From assembly GCF_004799755.1 (NCBI RefSeq), contig NZ_SLUB01000002.1, forward strand, positions 145,534 through 209,533: a stretch of DNA of 64,000 nucleotides. The letters run 5' to 3'. The first letter of the stretch is position 1; each line of letters begins with the position of its first letter. This document shows positions 7,791-17,008 of this stretch, one piece after another. A program made the position numbers and the translations under genes. This DNA is from Bacillus timonensis. GTDB taxonomy: Bacteria > Bacillota > Bacilli > Bacillales > Bacillaceae_L. The notes beneath the pieces were generated by a model. The model did no database searches and was not told where the DNA came from. It saw only the letters and a program-made list of their open reading frames with translations.

Positions 7791-9083
7791 GTGAAAATAA
7801 CTATTTCAGAGGTTAATAAATATGTGGGTGAAGAGGTTACAATCGGTGCTTGGTTAGCAAATAAACGCTCAAGCGGAAAGATTGCTTTTTTACAGCTTCG
7901 AGATGGGACAGGCTTTATCCAGGGAGTCGTTGTAAAAGCAGAAGTGGTTGAAGATGTTTTCCAGAAAGCAAAATCAATCACTCAAGAAACATCTCTATAT
8001 GTTACTGGTGTTGTAAGAGAAGATGAAAGATCTCCGTTTGGTTATGAACTTACAGTCACGAATGTAGAAGTTATTCATGAGGCTGTTGATTATCCAATTA
8101 CACCTAAAGAGCATGGGACAGAATTCTTAATGGATCACCGCCATTTATGGCTTCGCTCAAAACGACAACATGCCGTTATGAAAATTCGTAATGAAATCAT
8201 TCGTGCAACTTACGAGTTTTACAATGATCGTGGATTTGCAAAGGTTGATCCGCCTATTTTAACAGGGAGTGCACCTGAAGGAACAACTGAGCTTTTTGCT
8301 ACAAAATACTTTGATGAAGATGCATATCTTTCTCAAAGTGGACAACTTTATATGGAAGCGGCAGCTATGGCTTTAGGAAAAGTGTTCTCTTTCGGACCAA
8401 CATTCCGTGCTGAAAAATCAAAAACAAGACGCCATTTAATTGAGTTTTGGATGATTGAGCCGGAAATGGCTTTTACTGAGCATGAAGAAAGCCTAAAAGT
8501 ACAAGAAGAATATGTATCTCATATTGTGCAATCTGTCTTGAAAAATTGCCAACTTGAACTTAAAACCTTAGGTCGCGATACATCTAAGCTAGAACAGATA
8601 AAAGCACCATTCCCTCGCATTTCTTATGATGAGGCAATTGAGTTCTTACATGAAAAAGGCTTCGATGATATTAAGTGGGGCGATGATTTCGGGGCTCCAC
8701 ATGAAACAGCTATTGCAGAAAGCTATGATAAACCAGTGTTTATTACAAATTATCCGAAGGCAATTAAACCATTCTACATGCAGCCAGCACCTGACCGAGA
8801 CGATGTAGTATTATGTGCAGACTTAATTGCTCCTGAAGGCTACGGTGAAATCATTGGTGGTTCTGAACGAATTCATGATTATGAACTTTTAAAACAACAG
8901 CTTGAAGCCCATGGTTTAACAAGTGGTGCTTATGAGTGGTATTTAGAATTGCGTAAATACGGTTCTGTTCCACATTCGGGCTTTGGATTAGGGCTAGAAA
9001 GAACTGTGGCTTGGATTAGTGGTGTTGAACATGTGCGTGAGACAATCCCATTCCCACGTCTACTAAACCGTCTATATCCATAA
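7791..9083 (+). CDS. asnS: AsnS, asparaginyl-tRNA synthetase
   Basis: Charges tRNA-Asn with asparagine using ATP. The 430-residue class IIb enzyme has an N-terminal OB-fold anticodon-binding domain (about residues 1-110, with [19 protein letters not shown]), then the class II core with motif 2 ([20 protein letters not shown]) and motif 3 ([12 protein letters not shown]) near the C-terminus. The start is GTG with GGAGGGA 6 bases upstream. It has its own promoter and terminator and so is probably monocistronic, between aspB and dnaD as in B. subtilis. Confidence 0.97.
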   Translation: MKITISEVNKYVGEEVTIGAWLANKRSSGKIAFLQLRDGTGFIQGVVVKAEVVEDVFQKAKSITQETSLYVTGVVREDERSPFGYELTVTNVEVIHEAVDYPITPKEHGTEFLMDHRHLWLRSKRQHAVMKIRNEIIRATYEFYNDRGFAKVDPPILTGSAPEGTTELFATKYFDEDAYLSQSGQLYMEAAAMALGKVFSFGPTFRAEKSKTRRHLIEFWMIEPEMAFTEHEESLKVQEEYVSHIVQSVLKNCQLELKTLGRDTSKLEQIKAPFPRISYDEAIEFLHEKGFDDIKWGDDFGAPHETAIAESYDKPVFITNYPKAIKPFYMQPAPDRDDVVLCADLIAPEGYGEIIGGSERIHDYELLKQQLEAHGLTSGAYEWYLELRKYGSVPHSGFGLGLERTVAWISGVEHVRETIPFPRLLNRLYP

Positions 9084-9096
9084 TTAAACAACGTTA

Positions 9097-9128
9097 AGGG
9101 ACCTTCAAAGTAGAAGGTCCTCTTTATT
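9097..9128 (+). terminator. Terminator after asnS
   Basis: GGACCTTC (9099-9106) pairs with GAAGGTCC (9113-9120) around a 6-base loop, followed by TCTTTATTTT. Confidence 0.8.
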
Positions 9129-9214
9129 TTGGACAAATATCCAAACCAAATATTTCTTTCTTAACCCTACGCTAAGGTCTCATGTTATACTAGGTAATGA
9201 AGAGGTGTTTATAC

Positions 9215-9925
9215 ATGAAAATGGATAAATTAGTTGATTTATTCGAACAAGGCAGTATTTCAATTCCGAAAATGTTAATGTCCTCGTATCGACATCTACA
9301 ATTAAACGAAGAGGAAATGATGGTCTTATTTCACATCCTAACCTTTATGGACAGTGGAAATTTCTTTCCTACACCAATTGAAATCTCGAACCGCATGACA
9401 ATCACAGAAGAAAAATGCATGGAAATCCTACGTCAGCTTATTCAACGTGGATATTTAGAAATAAATGAAGGCAATGACGAAAATCGTGTCATCTACGAAA
9501 AATACTCAATGCGACCATTATGGGAGAAAATGCTTCAATATCTCGTACAGCAAAACATGGACGAAGAAAAAGAATTGGATAAACAGCATGAAATGGACCT
9601 TTATAGCATTTTTGAACAAGAATTTGGACGACCACTTTCTCCTTTTGAATGTGAATCATTAGCGATGTGGCTCGACCAAGACCACCACGATCCTTCCATC
9701 ATAAAAGCAGCGTTACGTGAAGCTGTCATGTCTGGCAAGCTTAATTTCCGTTATATTGATCGAATCCTATTTGAATGGAAAAAGAATGGCATCCGTACAA
9801 TTACACAAGCCCAAAACCATTCACAAAAGTTCCGTCAATATCAACATAAGCAAAAACAAACGGATCAAACGCAGCAGGGGAACTATAAGCGCACAATCCC
9901 GTTTTACAATTGGTTAGAAAGTTAA
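9215..9925 (+). CDS. dnaD: DnaD, replication initiation/restart protein
   Basis: Works with DnaB and DnaI in loading the replicative helicase at oriC and at restarted forks. The 236-residue protein has the N-terminal winged-helix oligomerisation domain (to about residue 110; FFPTPIEISNRM is part of the wing) and the DnaD/DnaB C-terminal domain ending in the YxxxILxxW motif (YIDRILFEW), which binds DNA. A basic, glutamine-rich tail (KQKQTDQTQQ) precedes the conserved end FYNWLES. The ATG at 9215 has GAGGTG 7 bases upstream; an in-frame ATG at 9197 lies before that SD and is less likely. Nth follows after 36 bases. Confidence 0.93.
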   Translation: MKMDKLVDLFEQGSISIPKMLMSSYRHLQLNEEEMMVLFHILTFMDSGNFFPTPIEISNRMTITEEKCMEILRQLIQRGYLEINEGNDENRVIYEKYSMRPLWEKMLQYLVQQNMDEEKELDKQHEMDLYSIFEQEFGRPLSPFECESLAMWLDQDHHDPSIIKAALREAVMSGKLNFRYIDRILFEWKKNGIRTITQAQNHSQKFRQYQHKQKQTDQTQQGNYKRTIPFYNWLES

Positions 9926-9961
9926 CGAAATTTATAAGTTAAAGTATATAAGGTGATATAA

Positions 9962-10621
9962 ATGTTAAATAAACAACAAATTCGATTTTGTCTAGATACA
10001 ATGGGGGAGATGTTCCCAGATGCTCATTGTGAGTTAAACCATAGGAATCCGTTTGAATTGGTGATTGCTGTTTCATTATCTGCCCAATGTACAGACGTAT
10101 TGGTCAATAAAGTAACGGCAACCCTTTTTGAAAAATACAAAACCCCTGAGGACTATTTAGCGGTTTCTCTAGAAGAACTTCAAAATGACATTCGCTCTAT
10201 TGGGCTCTATCGAAACAAAGCAAAAAATATACGAAAATTATGTCAAATGTTGCTAGAAGACTATGGCGGCATCCTTCCACAAGACCGTGATGAATTAACA
10301 AAGTTTCCTGGAGTTGGCAGAAAGACGGCCAATGTTGTTGTCTCCGTTGCCTTCGGAATTCCGGCGATTGCGGTTGATACACATGTGGAAAGAGTTAGCA
10401 AAAGACTAGGGTTCTGTAAATGGAAGGACTCTGTTTTAGAGGTCGAAAAGACATTAATGAAAAAGGTTCCCAAGGAAGAATGGTCTGCTACCCATCATCG
10501 AATGATCTTTTTCGGAAGATACCATTGTAAGGCTCAAAATCCCCAGTGTGAAATTTGTCCGCTTCTTGAGGTTTGTCGAGAAGGTAAAAAGCGTATGAAG
10601 GGGAAGGACAAGATTGGTTAA
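9962..10621 (+). CDS. nth: Nth, endonuclease III (DNA glycosylase/AP lyase)
   Basis: Removes oxidised pyrimidines and cuts at abasic sites in base excision repair. The helix-hairpin-helix is LTKFPGVGRKTANVV, with the catalytic lysine in GRKTAN, and the catalytic aspartate is in AVDTHVERVSKRLG. The C-terminal 4Fe-4S cluster is complete: CKAQNPQCEICPLLEVC has the C-x6-C-x2-C-x5-C spacing. 219 residues is the usual size. It probably shares a transcript with dnaD and overlaps ypoC by 8 bases. Confidence 0.96.
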   Translation: MLNKQQIRFCLDTMGEMFPDAHCELNHRNPFELVIAVSLSAQCTDVLVNKVTATLFEKYKTPEDYLAVSLEELQNDIRSIGLYRNKAKNIRKLCQMLLEDYGGILPQDRDELTKFPGVGRKTANVVVSVAFGIPAIAVDTHVERVSKRLGFCKWKDSVLEVEKTLMKKVPKEEWSATHHRMIFFGRYHCKAQNPQCEICPLLEVCREGKKRMKGKDKIG

Positions 10622-10967
10622 TGAAAAAGTCATTTCTGATATAACTGAAAAGTGGAGTGCCCGGAAAGAACATTTAATGAATCTTTTTCGCAACAGAGAT
10701 AAATCAGCTGTTAAGGAGCCAATGGATGAAGCGATTGATGCTTTTTTAACCTTTTTATTCGTAATAAATGGAAAGAGACCACCAGATCAAGAAGTCCTTC
10801 AAAATGGCCTTGAAGATTTGGATTATAAACCAATTAATCTTGATGAGCGTCTTTCATTTATTTTAAAAAAGCCGAGTCAATATCATTCATTTGTTCAATT
10901 AAATGAACTTTATCATGAAGTATTAAAACTTTATGCCACAATGAAAATACGTAAGCATAAAAAATAA
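10614..10967 (+). CDS. ypoC: YpoC family protein, function unknown
   Basis: A 117-residue soluble protein beginning with TTG inside the end of nth (8-base overlap); AAGGGGAAGG about 8 bases upstream serves as SD. It has no signal, membrane segment or nucleotide motif that I can see; it is mostly helical with a basic C-terminus (MKIRKHKK). The dnaD-nth-ypoC-ponA order matches B. subtilis, where YpoC is uncharacterised. Overlap with nth suggests translational coupling. It is followed at once by a terminator shared with the convergent ponA. Confidence 0.85.
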   Translation: MVNEKVISDITEKWSARKEHLMNLFRNRDKSAVKEPMDEAIDAFLTFLFVINGKRPPDQEVLQNGLEDLDYKPINLDERLSFILKKPSQYHSFVQLNELYHEVLKLYATMKIRKHKK

Positions 10968-10996
10968 CGCACAGTTATGATCTGCGCGTTATTTTT
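10961..10996. terminator. Bidirectional terminator between ypoC and ponA
   Basis: AATAACGCACAG (10963-10974) pairs with CTGCGCGTTATT (10982-10993) with one mismatch. As precede and Ts follow, so it serves both convergent transcripts. Confidence 0.85.
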
Positions 10997-11003
10997 GTTG
11001 TTC

Positions 11004-13550
11004 CTATTCTCGGTCCCCGTTAGTAGGTGGGAGTGGGGGGAAGATCGGTCCTCCACCGTCACCTTCTCCGCTTCCTTCACCTTCACCACCAGTTTCGCCA
11101 CCGTTTTCGCCACCATTGCCGTTTCCATTACCATTTCCCGGATTACCAGGAGGTAGTGGGATTTCGATTTCTTCTTCTTCTTCGGGTGGTTCCGGAACTT
11201 CTATTGTTGTCGAAGTAGGATCGCTGCGTTTTTCAGGATTTTCATCATTCACGGCAGCTACACTAAATTTGTATATTGCCCCTGGAATCGCATCAGGAAC
11301 TGCAAATGTTAATTCTTTCGTTGTTGTAAGAACTTTTGCAGGCCCTTCGTCAATTGAAACACTAACCTCAAAGCTATTTCCTTCCATTTCACCTTCTGCA
11401 TAAGCCCATGTTAAATTAAGTTGATTTGTAACTTGGTCATACATCACATCAAGGTTTGATGGTGGATTTAGCTTATCATATTTATCTGACACCTCAGTCG
11501 GCTCTGTACCTTTAATGAAATACTCATAGACAATTTCATCTTTTGGTGTAAATTCACTTGGAAGTTTTGCAGGATTCGATCCTTTTTCCACACCGACCTT
11601 AACGACCGTTTTCGGCATTACGAAATCCTCTGCTTCTTTCCCTTCAGAAAGGTTGGTGATGATGTCTCTAAATAATTTTAGTGCTAAGCCTTGATCAGCA
11701 GGCATGATTGCATTTTTGTTACTTCCATATCCTGTCCAAATGGAAACCGTATAGCTTGGTGTGTAACCACTAAACCAAATATCTGGAACACCACCAGCAG
11801 GAATATTAAAGTCTTTAATATTTTTTGCGGTGTAGTTTGTTGTACCTGTTTTGCCGGCAATTTGCAATCCGGAAACATCATATCTTCGTCCAGAACCAAA
11901 GTCCATAACTGATTTTAGCATGTCTGTAATCATGAAAGCTGTTGCTTCAGACATTGCTGTCTCAGGTTCTGGTGCAAGGTCAACTTCTCGATTATCTGGA
12001 AATACAATCTTAGTAACGGCATGTGGTTTAATAAAGTTTCCTTGGTTACCGAAAGTTGCGTAGGCACCAGCCATTTCAAGAGGGGAGATACCTCCTGACA
12101 TTCCGCCGATTGCATATGCTTCATTAATTGTTTTTTCAAATGTAATGCCTAGGTTGTTTGCAAATTCCGTTGCTTTTGAAACTCCAACTTCTTGAAATGC
12201 CTTAAGAGCTGGAATGTTCCTTGAATGTGCTAAGGCAACTCTTGCTGTAATTTGCCCCATATACTTCCTGTCGAAGTTGTTTATAGGTGTTTTCTCTGGA
12301 CCTGAATAGGTGTATGGCTCATCCTTGATCTGATGGTAGGTTGACCATTTTAAATACTCAATTGCAGGACCATAGTCTAAAATAGGCTTGATTGTTGAGC
12401 CAGGTTGGTTTGAGTTATCAAGTGCATAGTTAACACGGCTATTTTGCGCTTGATTTCGTCCGCCACCTAATGCTCTAATTTCACCTGTTTTCGTATCGAC
12501 AATTGCAATACCAGCTTGAAATTGCTCATCTGGAAATTGAATATTTGGATTTTCATTTGCTAATAATGAATCAACATGTGCTTGTGCTTCAGGATCAAAA
12601 GTTGTGTAAATTTTCACTCCTGAATTATACACATCGATATCGCCATATTCTTTAAGCTCATTTTTTACTTGATCCATGAAAGAATCGATAGGATGTGATT
12701 GTTCTTTTGATTCTACAATGGATGATTCAATTGGAATCTTTTTTGCAGCGTCTGCTTTTTCTTTCGTAATAAATTCATGTCTTACCATTAAATTTAACAC
12801 GATATTTCTTCGCTTTTCTGCATTCTCAGGATGAACAAATGGGTTATAGATTCCTGGATTTTGCCCAAGCCCTGCAATAAATGCAGATTCGTGAAGTTCG
12901 AGTTCATCCAGTGGCTTCCCAAAATATATTTCTGCTGCTTTTGCAACTCCATATGTGTTTCCAACACCATAGTAAATTTTGTTTAAATACATTTCAAGAA
13001 TTTCATCTTTTGAATATTTGCGTTCTAATTGAAATGCAAGCCAAAGTTCCTGTGCTTTTCTTGTGAGCTTTTTCTCTCCCTCAACGAAAAAGGAATTCTT
13101 AATAACCTGTTGTGAAATCGTACTAGCACCTTCTGCACCAAATCCTTCAGTGAGATTAGCAACAACAGCTCCACCAAGACGTATCACATCTAAACCGTGG
13201 TGTTCATAGAAACGGGCATCCTCAACAGCTAATACAGCATTTTTCAAATCATCAGGTATTTGATCTAAAGGCACGTACGTTCGTTTTTCTGCCCCGAATT
13301 CATAAATTTTATTGCCATTCATATCATAAACCTTTGATGAAAGTGGATCCTTTAGGAGGGATTCATCTAATTCTGGAGCACCGCTTGCCATCACGAAAAA
13401 TGTCGTGGCGCCTGCTACCATACCGATAATTCCAATTAATAGGATAATTAATAAGATTCGTTTAAAAATCGAGCCTTTCGCTTTTTTTCGCTTTTTTTTC
13501 TTTTGATTTGCATGTCGACGCTCTTCACGTGATTGGTATTTTTCAGACAT
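11004..13550 (-). CDS. ponA: PonA, class A penicillin-binding protein 1 (transglycosylase/transpeptidase)
   Basis: Polymerises and cross-links peptidoglycan. Order: basic cytoplasmic tail rich in Lys/Arg (to about residue 30), one membrane segment (about 30-52), a GT51 transglycosylase domain with the catalytic glutamate in AVEDARFYEHHG, then a transpeptidase domain with STIK (Ser385), SRN and KTGTTN (Lys567), one fibronectin type III-like domain, and a C-terminal tail of Pro/Glu followed by Gly/Asn/Glu repeats. That tail is a low-complexity extracellular extension that varies between species. The ATG at 13550 (MSEKYQSREERR) follows AGGAAACAAGT and matches the B. subtilis start; an in-frame ATG at 13616 is possible but lacks an SD. 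It is downstream of recU on the same strand, as in B. subtilis. 848 residues. Confidence 0.95.
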   Translation of the reverse strand: MSEKYQSREERRHANQKKKKRKKAKGSIFKRILLIILLIGIIGMVAGATTFFVMASGAPELDESLLKDPLSSKVYDMNGNKIYEFGAEKRTYVPLDQIPDDLKNAVLAVEDARFYEHHGLDVIRLGGAVVANLTEGFGAEGASTISQQVIKNSFFVEGEKKLTRKAQELWLAFQLERKYSKDEILEMYLNKIYYGVGNTYGVAKAAEIYFGKPLDELELHESAFIAGLGQNPGIYNPFVHPENAEKRRNIVLNLMVRHEFITKEKADAAKKIPIESSIVESKEQSHPIDSFMDQVKNELKEYGDIDVYNSGVKIYTTFDPEAQAHVDSLLANENPNIQFPDEQFQAGIAIVDTKTGEIRALGGGRNQAQNSRVNYALDNSNQPGSTIKPILDYGPAIEYLKWSTYHQIKDEPYTYSGPEKTPINNFDRKYMGQITARVALAHSRNIPALKAFQEVGVSKATEFANNLGITFEKTINEAYAIGGMSGGISPLEMAGAYATFGNQGNFIKPHAVTKIVFPDNREVDLAPEPETAMSEATAFMITDMLKSVMDFGSGRRYDVSGLQIAGKTGTTNYTAKNIKDFNIPAGGVPDIWFSGYTPSYTVSIWTGYGSNKNAIMPADQGLALKLFRDIITNLSEGKEAEDFVMPKTVVKVGVEKGSNPAKLPSEFTPKDEIVYEYFIKGTEPTEVSDKYDKLNPPSNLDVMYDQVTNQLNLTWAYAEGEMEGNSFEVSVSIDEGPAKVLTTTKELTFAVPDAIPGAIYKFSVAAVNDENPEKRSDPTSTTIEVPEPPEEEEEIEIPLPPGNPGNGNGNGNGGENGGETGGEGEGSGEGDGGGPIFPPLPPTNGDRE

Positions 13551-13639
13551 ACTTGTTTCCTGCCTTTCAAAATGCTTTCCTATAATATGACGTATGATAG
13601 GAAGGATTTGTTTCATTCATGGCGTAATTGCTAAATTAT

Positions 13640-14242
13640 CTAGCTAAAATAAAGCTTGTCAATAACTTTAACATAATCAATTCTTGGTCGATAGCCAATA
13701 GCTATATGATGGCCAAACGTTTCGATTTCTTGTTTCGTAATCGATTTTCTGCCACCCTCCAATTGTCTTTTCCAAAAGGTCAAAAGGTGTTTTGCTTCAA
13801 GGTAATAGATTTCATCTAACGTTGTAAAACATAGGATCACAAAACATATTCCATCCTGTTTTAAACAATCGGACATATGCTTAATTTGATGCTCGTGAAA
13901 ATTTTGGAGCGGGAAAGAGGTTTTATTTTTCGTCTCCTTCGCTTCAAAATCAATATAACGACCTTTATAAATGCCATTGTAGTCGGTTGTTGATGCCAGC
14001 TTAAAATAAGCCTCTTTAATGACGGCAGCACTTCTTTGTGGGTAATCTACGTTTACAATTTGAACAGGTGTTGGTTTTTTATGGACAACGGCAATTTCCT
14101 GTTCCAAATAAAATTGATTGGTCTCATTTAGATCCTCTTCTAATGTCATCCCACGATTTCCATAGATTCTTTGCTTGAGTTGTGGTTTATTTTTTACCTG
14201 CTGGGGCTTATATACTTTTCCATTTGGATAACGAAATTCCAT
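13640..14242 (-). CDS. recU: RecU, Holliday junction resolvase
   Basis: Resolves Holliday junctions and modulates RecA during recombination and chromosome segregation. The 200-residue protein has the RecU nuclease core: [21 protein letters not shown] contains the catalytic Asp/Glu/Lys set, and [18 protein letters not shown] is the conserved N-terminal segment. GGGGGATGGGAGA precedes the ATG at 14242. PonA starts 89 bases after its stop, and the recU-ponA pair is the B. subtilis arrangement. The 188-base gap to yppC carries the divergent control regions of both genes, in which I could not fix a promoter with confidence. Confidence 0.95.
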   Translation of the reverse strand: MEFRYPNGKVYKPQQVKNKPQLKQRIYGNRGMTLEEDLNETNQFYLEQEIAVVHKKPTPVQIVNVDYPQRSAAVIKEAYFKLASTTDYNGIYKGRYIDFEAKETKNKTSFPLQNFHEHQIKHMSDCLKQDGICFVILCFTTLDEIYYLEAKHLLTFWKRQLEGGRKSITKQEIETFGHHIAIGYRPRIDYVKVIDKLYFS

Positions 14243-14430
14243 TCTCCCATCCCCCTTAAGACACCTATTATACCAAAAAAATTTGGTAAATAGTTTAACG
14301 AAATTTAAACAGTTGGGTTAAGGTTTATAGAATTACAATCACTATACCATACTATTCGCCTGAAAATATACTTTTGGGGGCGTGGAGATACAGGGGATAG
14401 GGCACACTATACTGTGAGAGGTGTGCATGT

Positions 14431-15450
14431 ATGAATGAGATTGCAGAAATTGAAAAAATGGTTAATGAACGAAGAATGCAAGATTTTCAATTAACAATAG
14501 AAGAGAAAGAACTTTTATATAAAATAAACTCGAAAACCGCAAAAGGAAATCTTGACAATATTTCGAGGACCAAAAGTTATGCAAGCTACTATCGAAAACA
14601 TAATGAGATAAGATGGTCCTTCTTAGCAAGTCAGGTATCTAGAAATGCTGGTTGGAACATGACAGATCTTGAAGGAGAGTGGCTTCCTAAAATATTAAGT
14701 AAAAAAGAGCGAAAATTTCTGTTCCATACATATGAACGCGCGAATTGGCTTATTTTTTCCGATGCTTTTCCACAGCTCTTAGTTTACGAATATTCATATC
14801 AATTAGGTAAACCTTATTTTCACTTGCTTAAATTTTTTTCTGTATCTCGATTTATTGAAATTGAATGGGAGTATTACTGGAGGTATCGGGAAGGAAACCG
14901 TTTAGTAACCGCCCAAATCATTAATGAACAAAACATCATCCAAAAACCAGTTATCGAGCATCCATTTTACAGGAAAAGGGTTTTTCAACGCCTTTTTTAT
15001 AATCTTCAAGATTTTTTTCACTTTAGTTCTGTCATTTTTCCAACATTTGAAGGAAGGTTATACGGTTTCTCTGTTTATCAATTCACAAACCTAGATGCAC
15101 GAATTGAACTTGGTAAAAAGTTGGCATCTTTGCTATTTCACAACAGATATTATGATCAATTCCTCAGATTTTCAAATAAGGTAGAGCATACAGGCTCAAG
15201 ATTTGACTATGAACAATATGTTTCGGAAAGAAGATTTCGAAATACTCCATTTTTACGCACTACGTATCCGATCATCAGGCATAAACAAGATAATATGATT
15301 GATTGGTATAAAGGAAAAAGGAAGGAAAAATGGTATTACGAAGTTAAGTTAGATGACCAAGTTGAGCTTACAAATTGGTACTTAAATAAGCAAAAGCAGA
15401 TGCAACTTGGGATATTAATAGAGGAATTACTACGAAAAAACAAAGGCTGA
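14431..15450 (+). CDS. yppC: YppC family protein (DUF2515), function unknown
   Basis: A 339-residue basic, aromatic-rich protein with many Tyr, Phe, Trp and Arg residues (FERANWLIFSDAFPQLLVYEY; EWEYYWRYREGN) and no clear membrane helix. It is recognised by resemblance to DUF2515 proteins and by position after the divergent recU. The ATG at 14431 has GAGAGGTG 7 bases upstream. No catalytic motif is visible and no function is known to me. A hairpin serving both yppC and the convergent sspM follows. Confidence 0.8.
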   Translation: MNEIAEIEKMVNERRMQDFQLTIEEKELLYKINSKTAKGNLDNISRTKSYASYYRKHNEIRWSFLASQVSRNAGWNMTDLEGEWLPKILSKKERKFLFHTYERANWLIFSDAFPQLLVYEYSYQLGKPYFHLLKFFSVSRFIEIEWEYYWRYREGNRLVTAQIINEQNIIQKPVIEHPFYRKRVFQRLFYNLQDFFHFSSVIFPTFEGRLYGFSVYQFTNLDARIELGKKLASLLFHNRYYDQFLRFSNKVEHTGSRFDYEQYVSERRFRNTPFLRTTYPIIRHKQDNMIDWYKGKRKEKWYYEVKLDDQVELTNWYLNKQKQMQLGILIEELLRKNKG

Positions 15451-15465
15451 ACTTTTCAGCCTTTG
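15434..15465. terminator. Stem-loop shared by yppC and sspM
   Basis: CAAAGGCTGAA (15441-15451) pairs perfectly with TTCAGCCTTTG (15455-15465). Six As just before it give a T run for the minus-strand sspM transcript; on the plus strand the T run is poor. Confidence 0.75.
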
Positions 15466-15473
15466 TATGTATA

Positions 15474-15578
15474 TTATGTGGACGGCCGATCAGGTCCTTC
15501 CAGTTTTTTGTCTCCATAACCAGGTGCTTTCTCTTCATTACGTTCTTGTTTGTTTTTCTTTTTATTTTGCTTTGCCAT
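15474..15578 (-). CDS. sspM: SspM, minor acid-soluble spore protein
   Basis: A 34-codon gene encoding a very basic N-terminus (MAKQNKKKNKQ) and the ending KKLEGPDRPST, which matches the conserved DKKLGGPNRPST end of B. subtilis SspM, also 34 residues. SspM-type proteins are made in the forespore and degraded in germination; their role is not well defined. The SD TAGGAGGTGA is excellent and a terminator stem follows the stop. Expression under sigma-G is expected from the family, but I could not find a well-placed sigma-G promoter. Confidence 0.88.
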   Translation of the reverse strand: MAKQNKKKNKQERNEEKAPGYGDKKLEGPDRPST

Positions 15579-15783
15579 GGAATCTTCACCTCCTACAGGT
15601 AGTGTGAGCATCTTTCGTGGAAACCATTCTAAAAATGTATGAAACCCTTGTCGAAAACAGGGATAAACAATGGGAGAATTCCACTTTCTTTGACGAATAC
15701 AAACTAGTTTTGTCAAGCGTGCAGGAGGAAAATAATTCACATCGAAATAACTTAAAAAGAGATCGTATAGGAGGGTGGATATA

Positions 15784-16041
15784 TTGAAGGACGAACTTAC
15801 GAAAAAAGGACATGTTCTTGAAAGTATTGATCAATTGCTATCTACGTTAAACAAAATTGATATGCAAATTCAGACAGAGGTAGGAAAGCATTTACATGAA
15901 GAAAGAAGCCAGAATATTTATCATATGAAACAAATTGAAAATGAAATAAACTCATTAAGAAATGCGTGTCAAAATCAAAAGGGTGGACGAGTATCAGAAA
16001 CCGATAAGGAGCATTCCTATCACTTAACATTAAGCTATTAA
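15784..16041 (+). CDS. yppD: YppD-like small coiled-coil protein
   Basis: An 85-residue hydrophilic protein predicted to be mostly helical (IDQLLSTLNKIDMQIQTEV, then MKQIENEINSLRNACQNQ), with heptad-like spacing. I chose the TTG at 15784 because TAGGAGGG ends 9 bases before it; an in-frame GTG at 15775 lies inside that SD. Position between yppC and yppE fits yppD of B. subtilis, but the assignment is by place more than by sequence, and the function is unknown. YppE starts 29 bases downstream. Confidence 0.7.
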   Translation: MKDELTKKGHVLESIDQLLSTLNKIDMQIQTEVGKHLHEERSQNIYHMKQIENEINSLRNACQNQKGGRVSETDKEHSYHLTLSY

Positions 16042-16070
16042 AGCGGTATGATAGATGTTGAGGTGAGAGA

Positions 16071-16436
16071 ATGTATACAGAATTACTCGCAAATACAAAG
16101 ATGCTCAAGGATCTCTGTGATCAATCGCTTAAACGATTAGAAGATATTAAAGAGAGTGAATTAAATGAGGTAGATTTTTATAAAGAAGTAAAGCCTTTTG
16201 TTGATGATACAATGGCAATCGCTGATAAGTGGAGGGAGCTGGCAATTTTCTGGATTAACAAAGAATTTCCTAAAAACCTTCATCCCAATCAGATTGATGC
16301 AACCCATGAAAACATCCAACATATCTCTATCCAAAGCTTTTACCAGGATACGAAAGTCAAACGCTTTAAAAATATGTATGAATCCATCCAGTACGTTCTT
16401 GATAATATTCTTGTGAAGGTGACAACTCCAAATTAA
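16071..16436 (+). CDS. yppE: YppE family protein (DUF1798), four-helix bundle
   Basis: A 121-residue acidic helical protein, full length for the YppE family, whose B. subtilis member has a solved four-helix structure without an assigned function. Landmarks are MYTELLANTKMLKDLCDQS at the start and WINKEFPKNLHPNQI and FYQDTKVKRFKNMYES towards the end. GAGGTGAGAGA precedes the ATG. It probably shares a transcript with the gene before it. A terminator follows, and no yppF homologue is present in the gap to yppG. Confidence 0.82.
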   Translation: MYTELLANTKMLKDLCDQSLKRLEDIKESELNEVDFYKEVKPFVDDTMAIADKWRELAIFWINKEFPKNLHPNQIDATHENIQHISIQSFYQDTKVKRFKNMYESIQYVLDNILVKVTTPN

Positions 16437-16452
16437 GTAAATACCTTTTGTT

Positions 16453-16487
16453 AAAAGATACCCTTACCTAAATGGTATCTTTTTTTA
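16453..16487 (+). terminator. Terminator after yppE
   Basis: AAAGATACC (16454-16462) pairs with GGTATCTTT (16474-16482), with an unbroken T run to 16486. Confidence 0.85.
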
Positions 16488-16496
16488 TGGGGATGA

Positions 16497-16524
16497 ACAC
16501 CTAAGCCTGTTCTTACATAATCTA
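16497..16524 (+). promoter_or_regulatory. Candidate sigma-K promoter for yppG
   Basis: The mother-cell late pattern AC-N17-CATANNNTA is met exactly: AC at 16497-16498, 17 bases, CATAATCTA at 16516-16524. Start would be near 16532, ten bases before the SD. It fits a coat-associated product. Confidence 0.6.
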
Positions 16525-16557
16525 TAGAAAACGAACATCACAGGAGGTTTGTTCCAC

Positions 16558-16953
16558 ATGTATCAATCTTTTGGCAGGAACAAAGCTTTAAGACCTTATG
16601 GCTATTCGTGGCCAAATTATGACCAGGCGACCTATCAACAATTTTATGGTGGAGACAATCAGAACCAATGGAATCCCTATTATCCTCCTTCTTACATGCA
16701 ATATAATATCAATAGTTTCCCGGGATATTCATCATCTGGGTATCAAACACCCCCAACACCATTTCCAACACCCTATCCAATTGGGATGGGGCAGGTGCAG
16801 AAAAAAGGGGGAGGGGCCATCCTCAATCAATTTAAGAAAGATGATGGTACCTATGACATCAATAAAATGATGGACACTGCGGGTCAAATGGTCGGTACGA
16901 TAAACCAAGTTAATTCAATTGTAAAAGGGTTAACGAAAGCGTTTAAGGTGTAG
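16558..16953 (+). CDS. yppG: YppG-like spore coat-associated protein
   Basis: A 131-residue protein of composition typical of coat proteins: the first two thirds are rich in Tyr, Pro, Asn, Gln and Ser (QNQWNPYYPPSYMQYN; QTPPTPFPTPYPIG), and the conserved C-terminal part carries QKKGGGAILNQFKKDDGTYDI, the part shared by the YppG family. The ATG at 16558 follows AGGAGG by 10 bases; a TTG at 16549 is too close to it. It has its own terminator and a sequence fitting a sigma-K promoter. Coat location is inferred from family and composition. Confidence 0.82.
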   Translation: MYQSFGRNKALRPYGYSWPNYDQATYQQFYGGDNQNQWNPYYPPSYMQYNINSFPGYSSSGYQTPPTPFPTPYPIGMGQVQKKGGGAILNQFKKDDGTYDINKMMDTAGQMVGTINQVNSIVKGLTKAFKV

Positions 16954-16962
16954 AAGTTAAAC

Positions 16963-17003
16963 AAAAAGAAAGCTGTCATAAGGATTTCAGCTTTCTTTTT
17001 TAC
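16963..17003. terminator. Terminator between yppG and the convergent 47-residue gene
   Basis: AAAGAAAGCTG (to 16975) pairs with CAGCTTTCTTT (from 16988), followed by six Ts and preceded by As, so it can act in both directions. Confidence 0.8.
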
Positions 17004-17008
17004 ATAGT

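Noticed and set aside
11027..12063. Several open frames on the plus strand across ponA
   Set aside because: All are antisense to a well-supported ponA and arise from its regular codon use; no SD or family resemblance.
15600..15629. Sigma-G-like promoter on the minus strand for sspM (GAATG-N18-CACACTA)
   Set aside because: The predicted start (about 15593) falls inside the sspM ribosome binding site, so the transcript would lack a usable SD.
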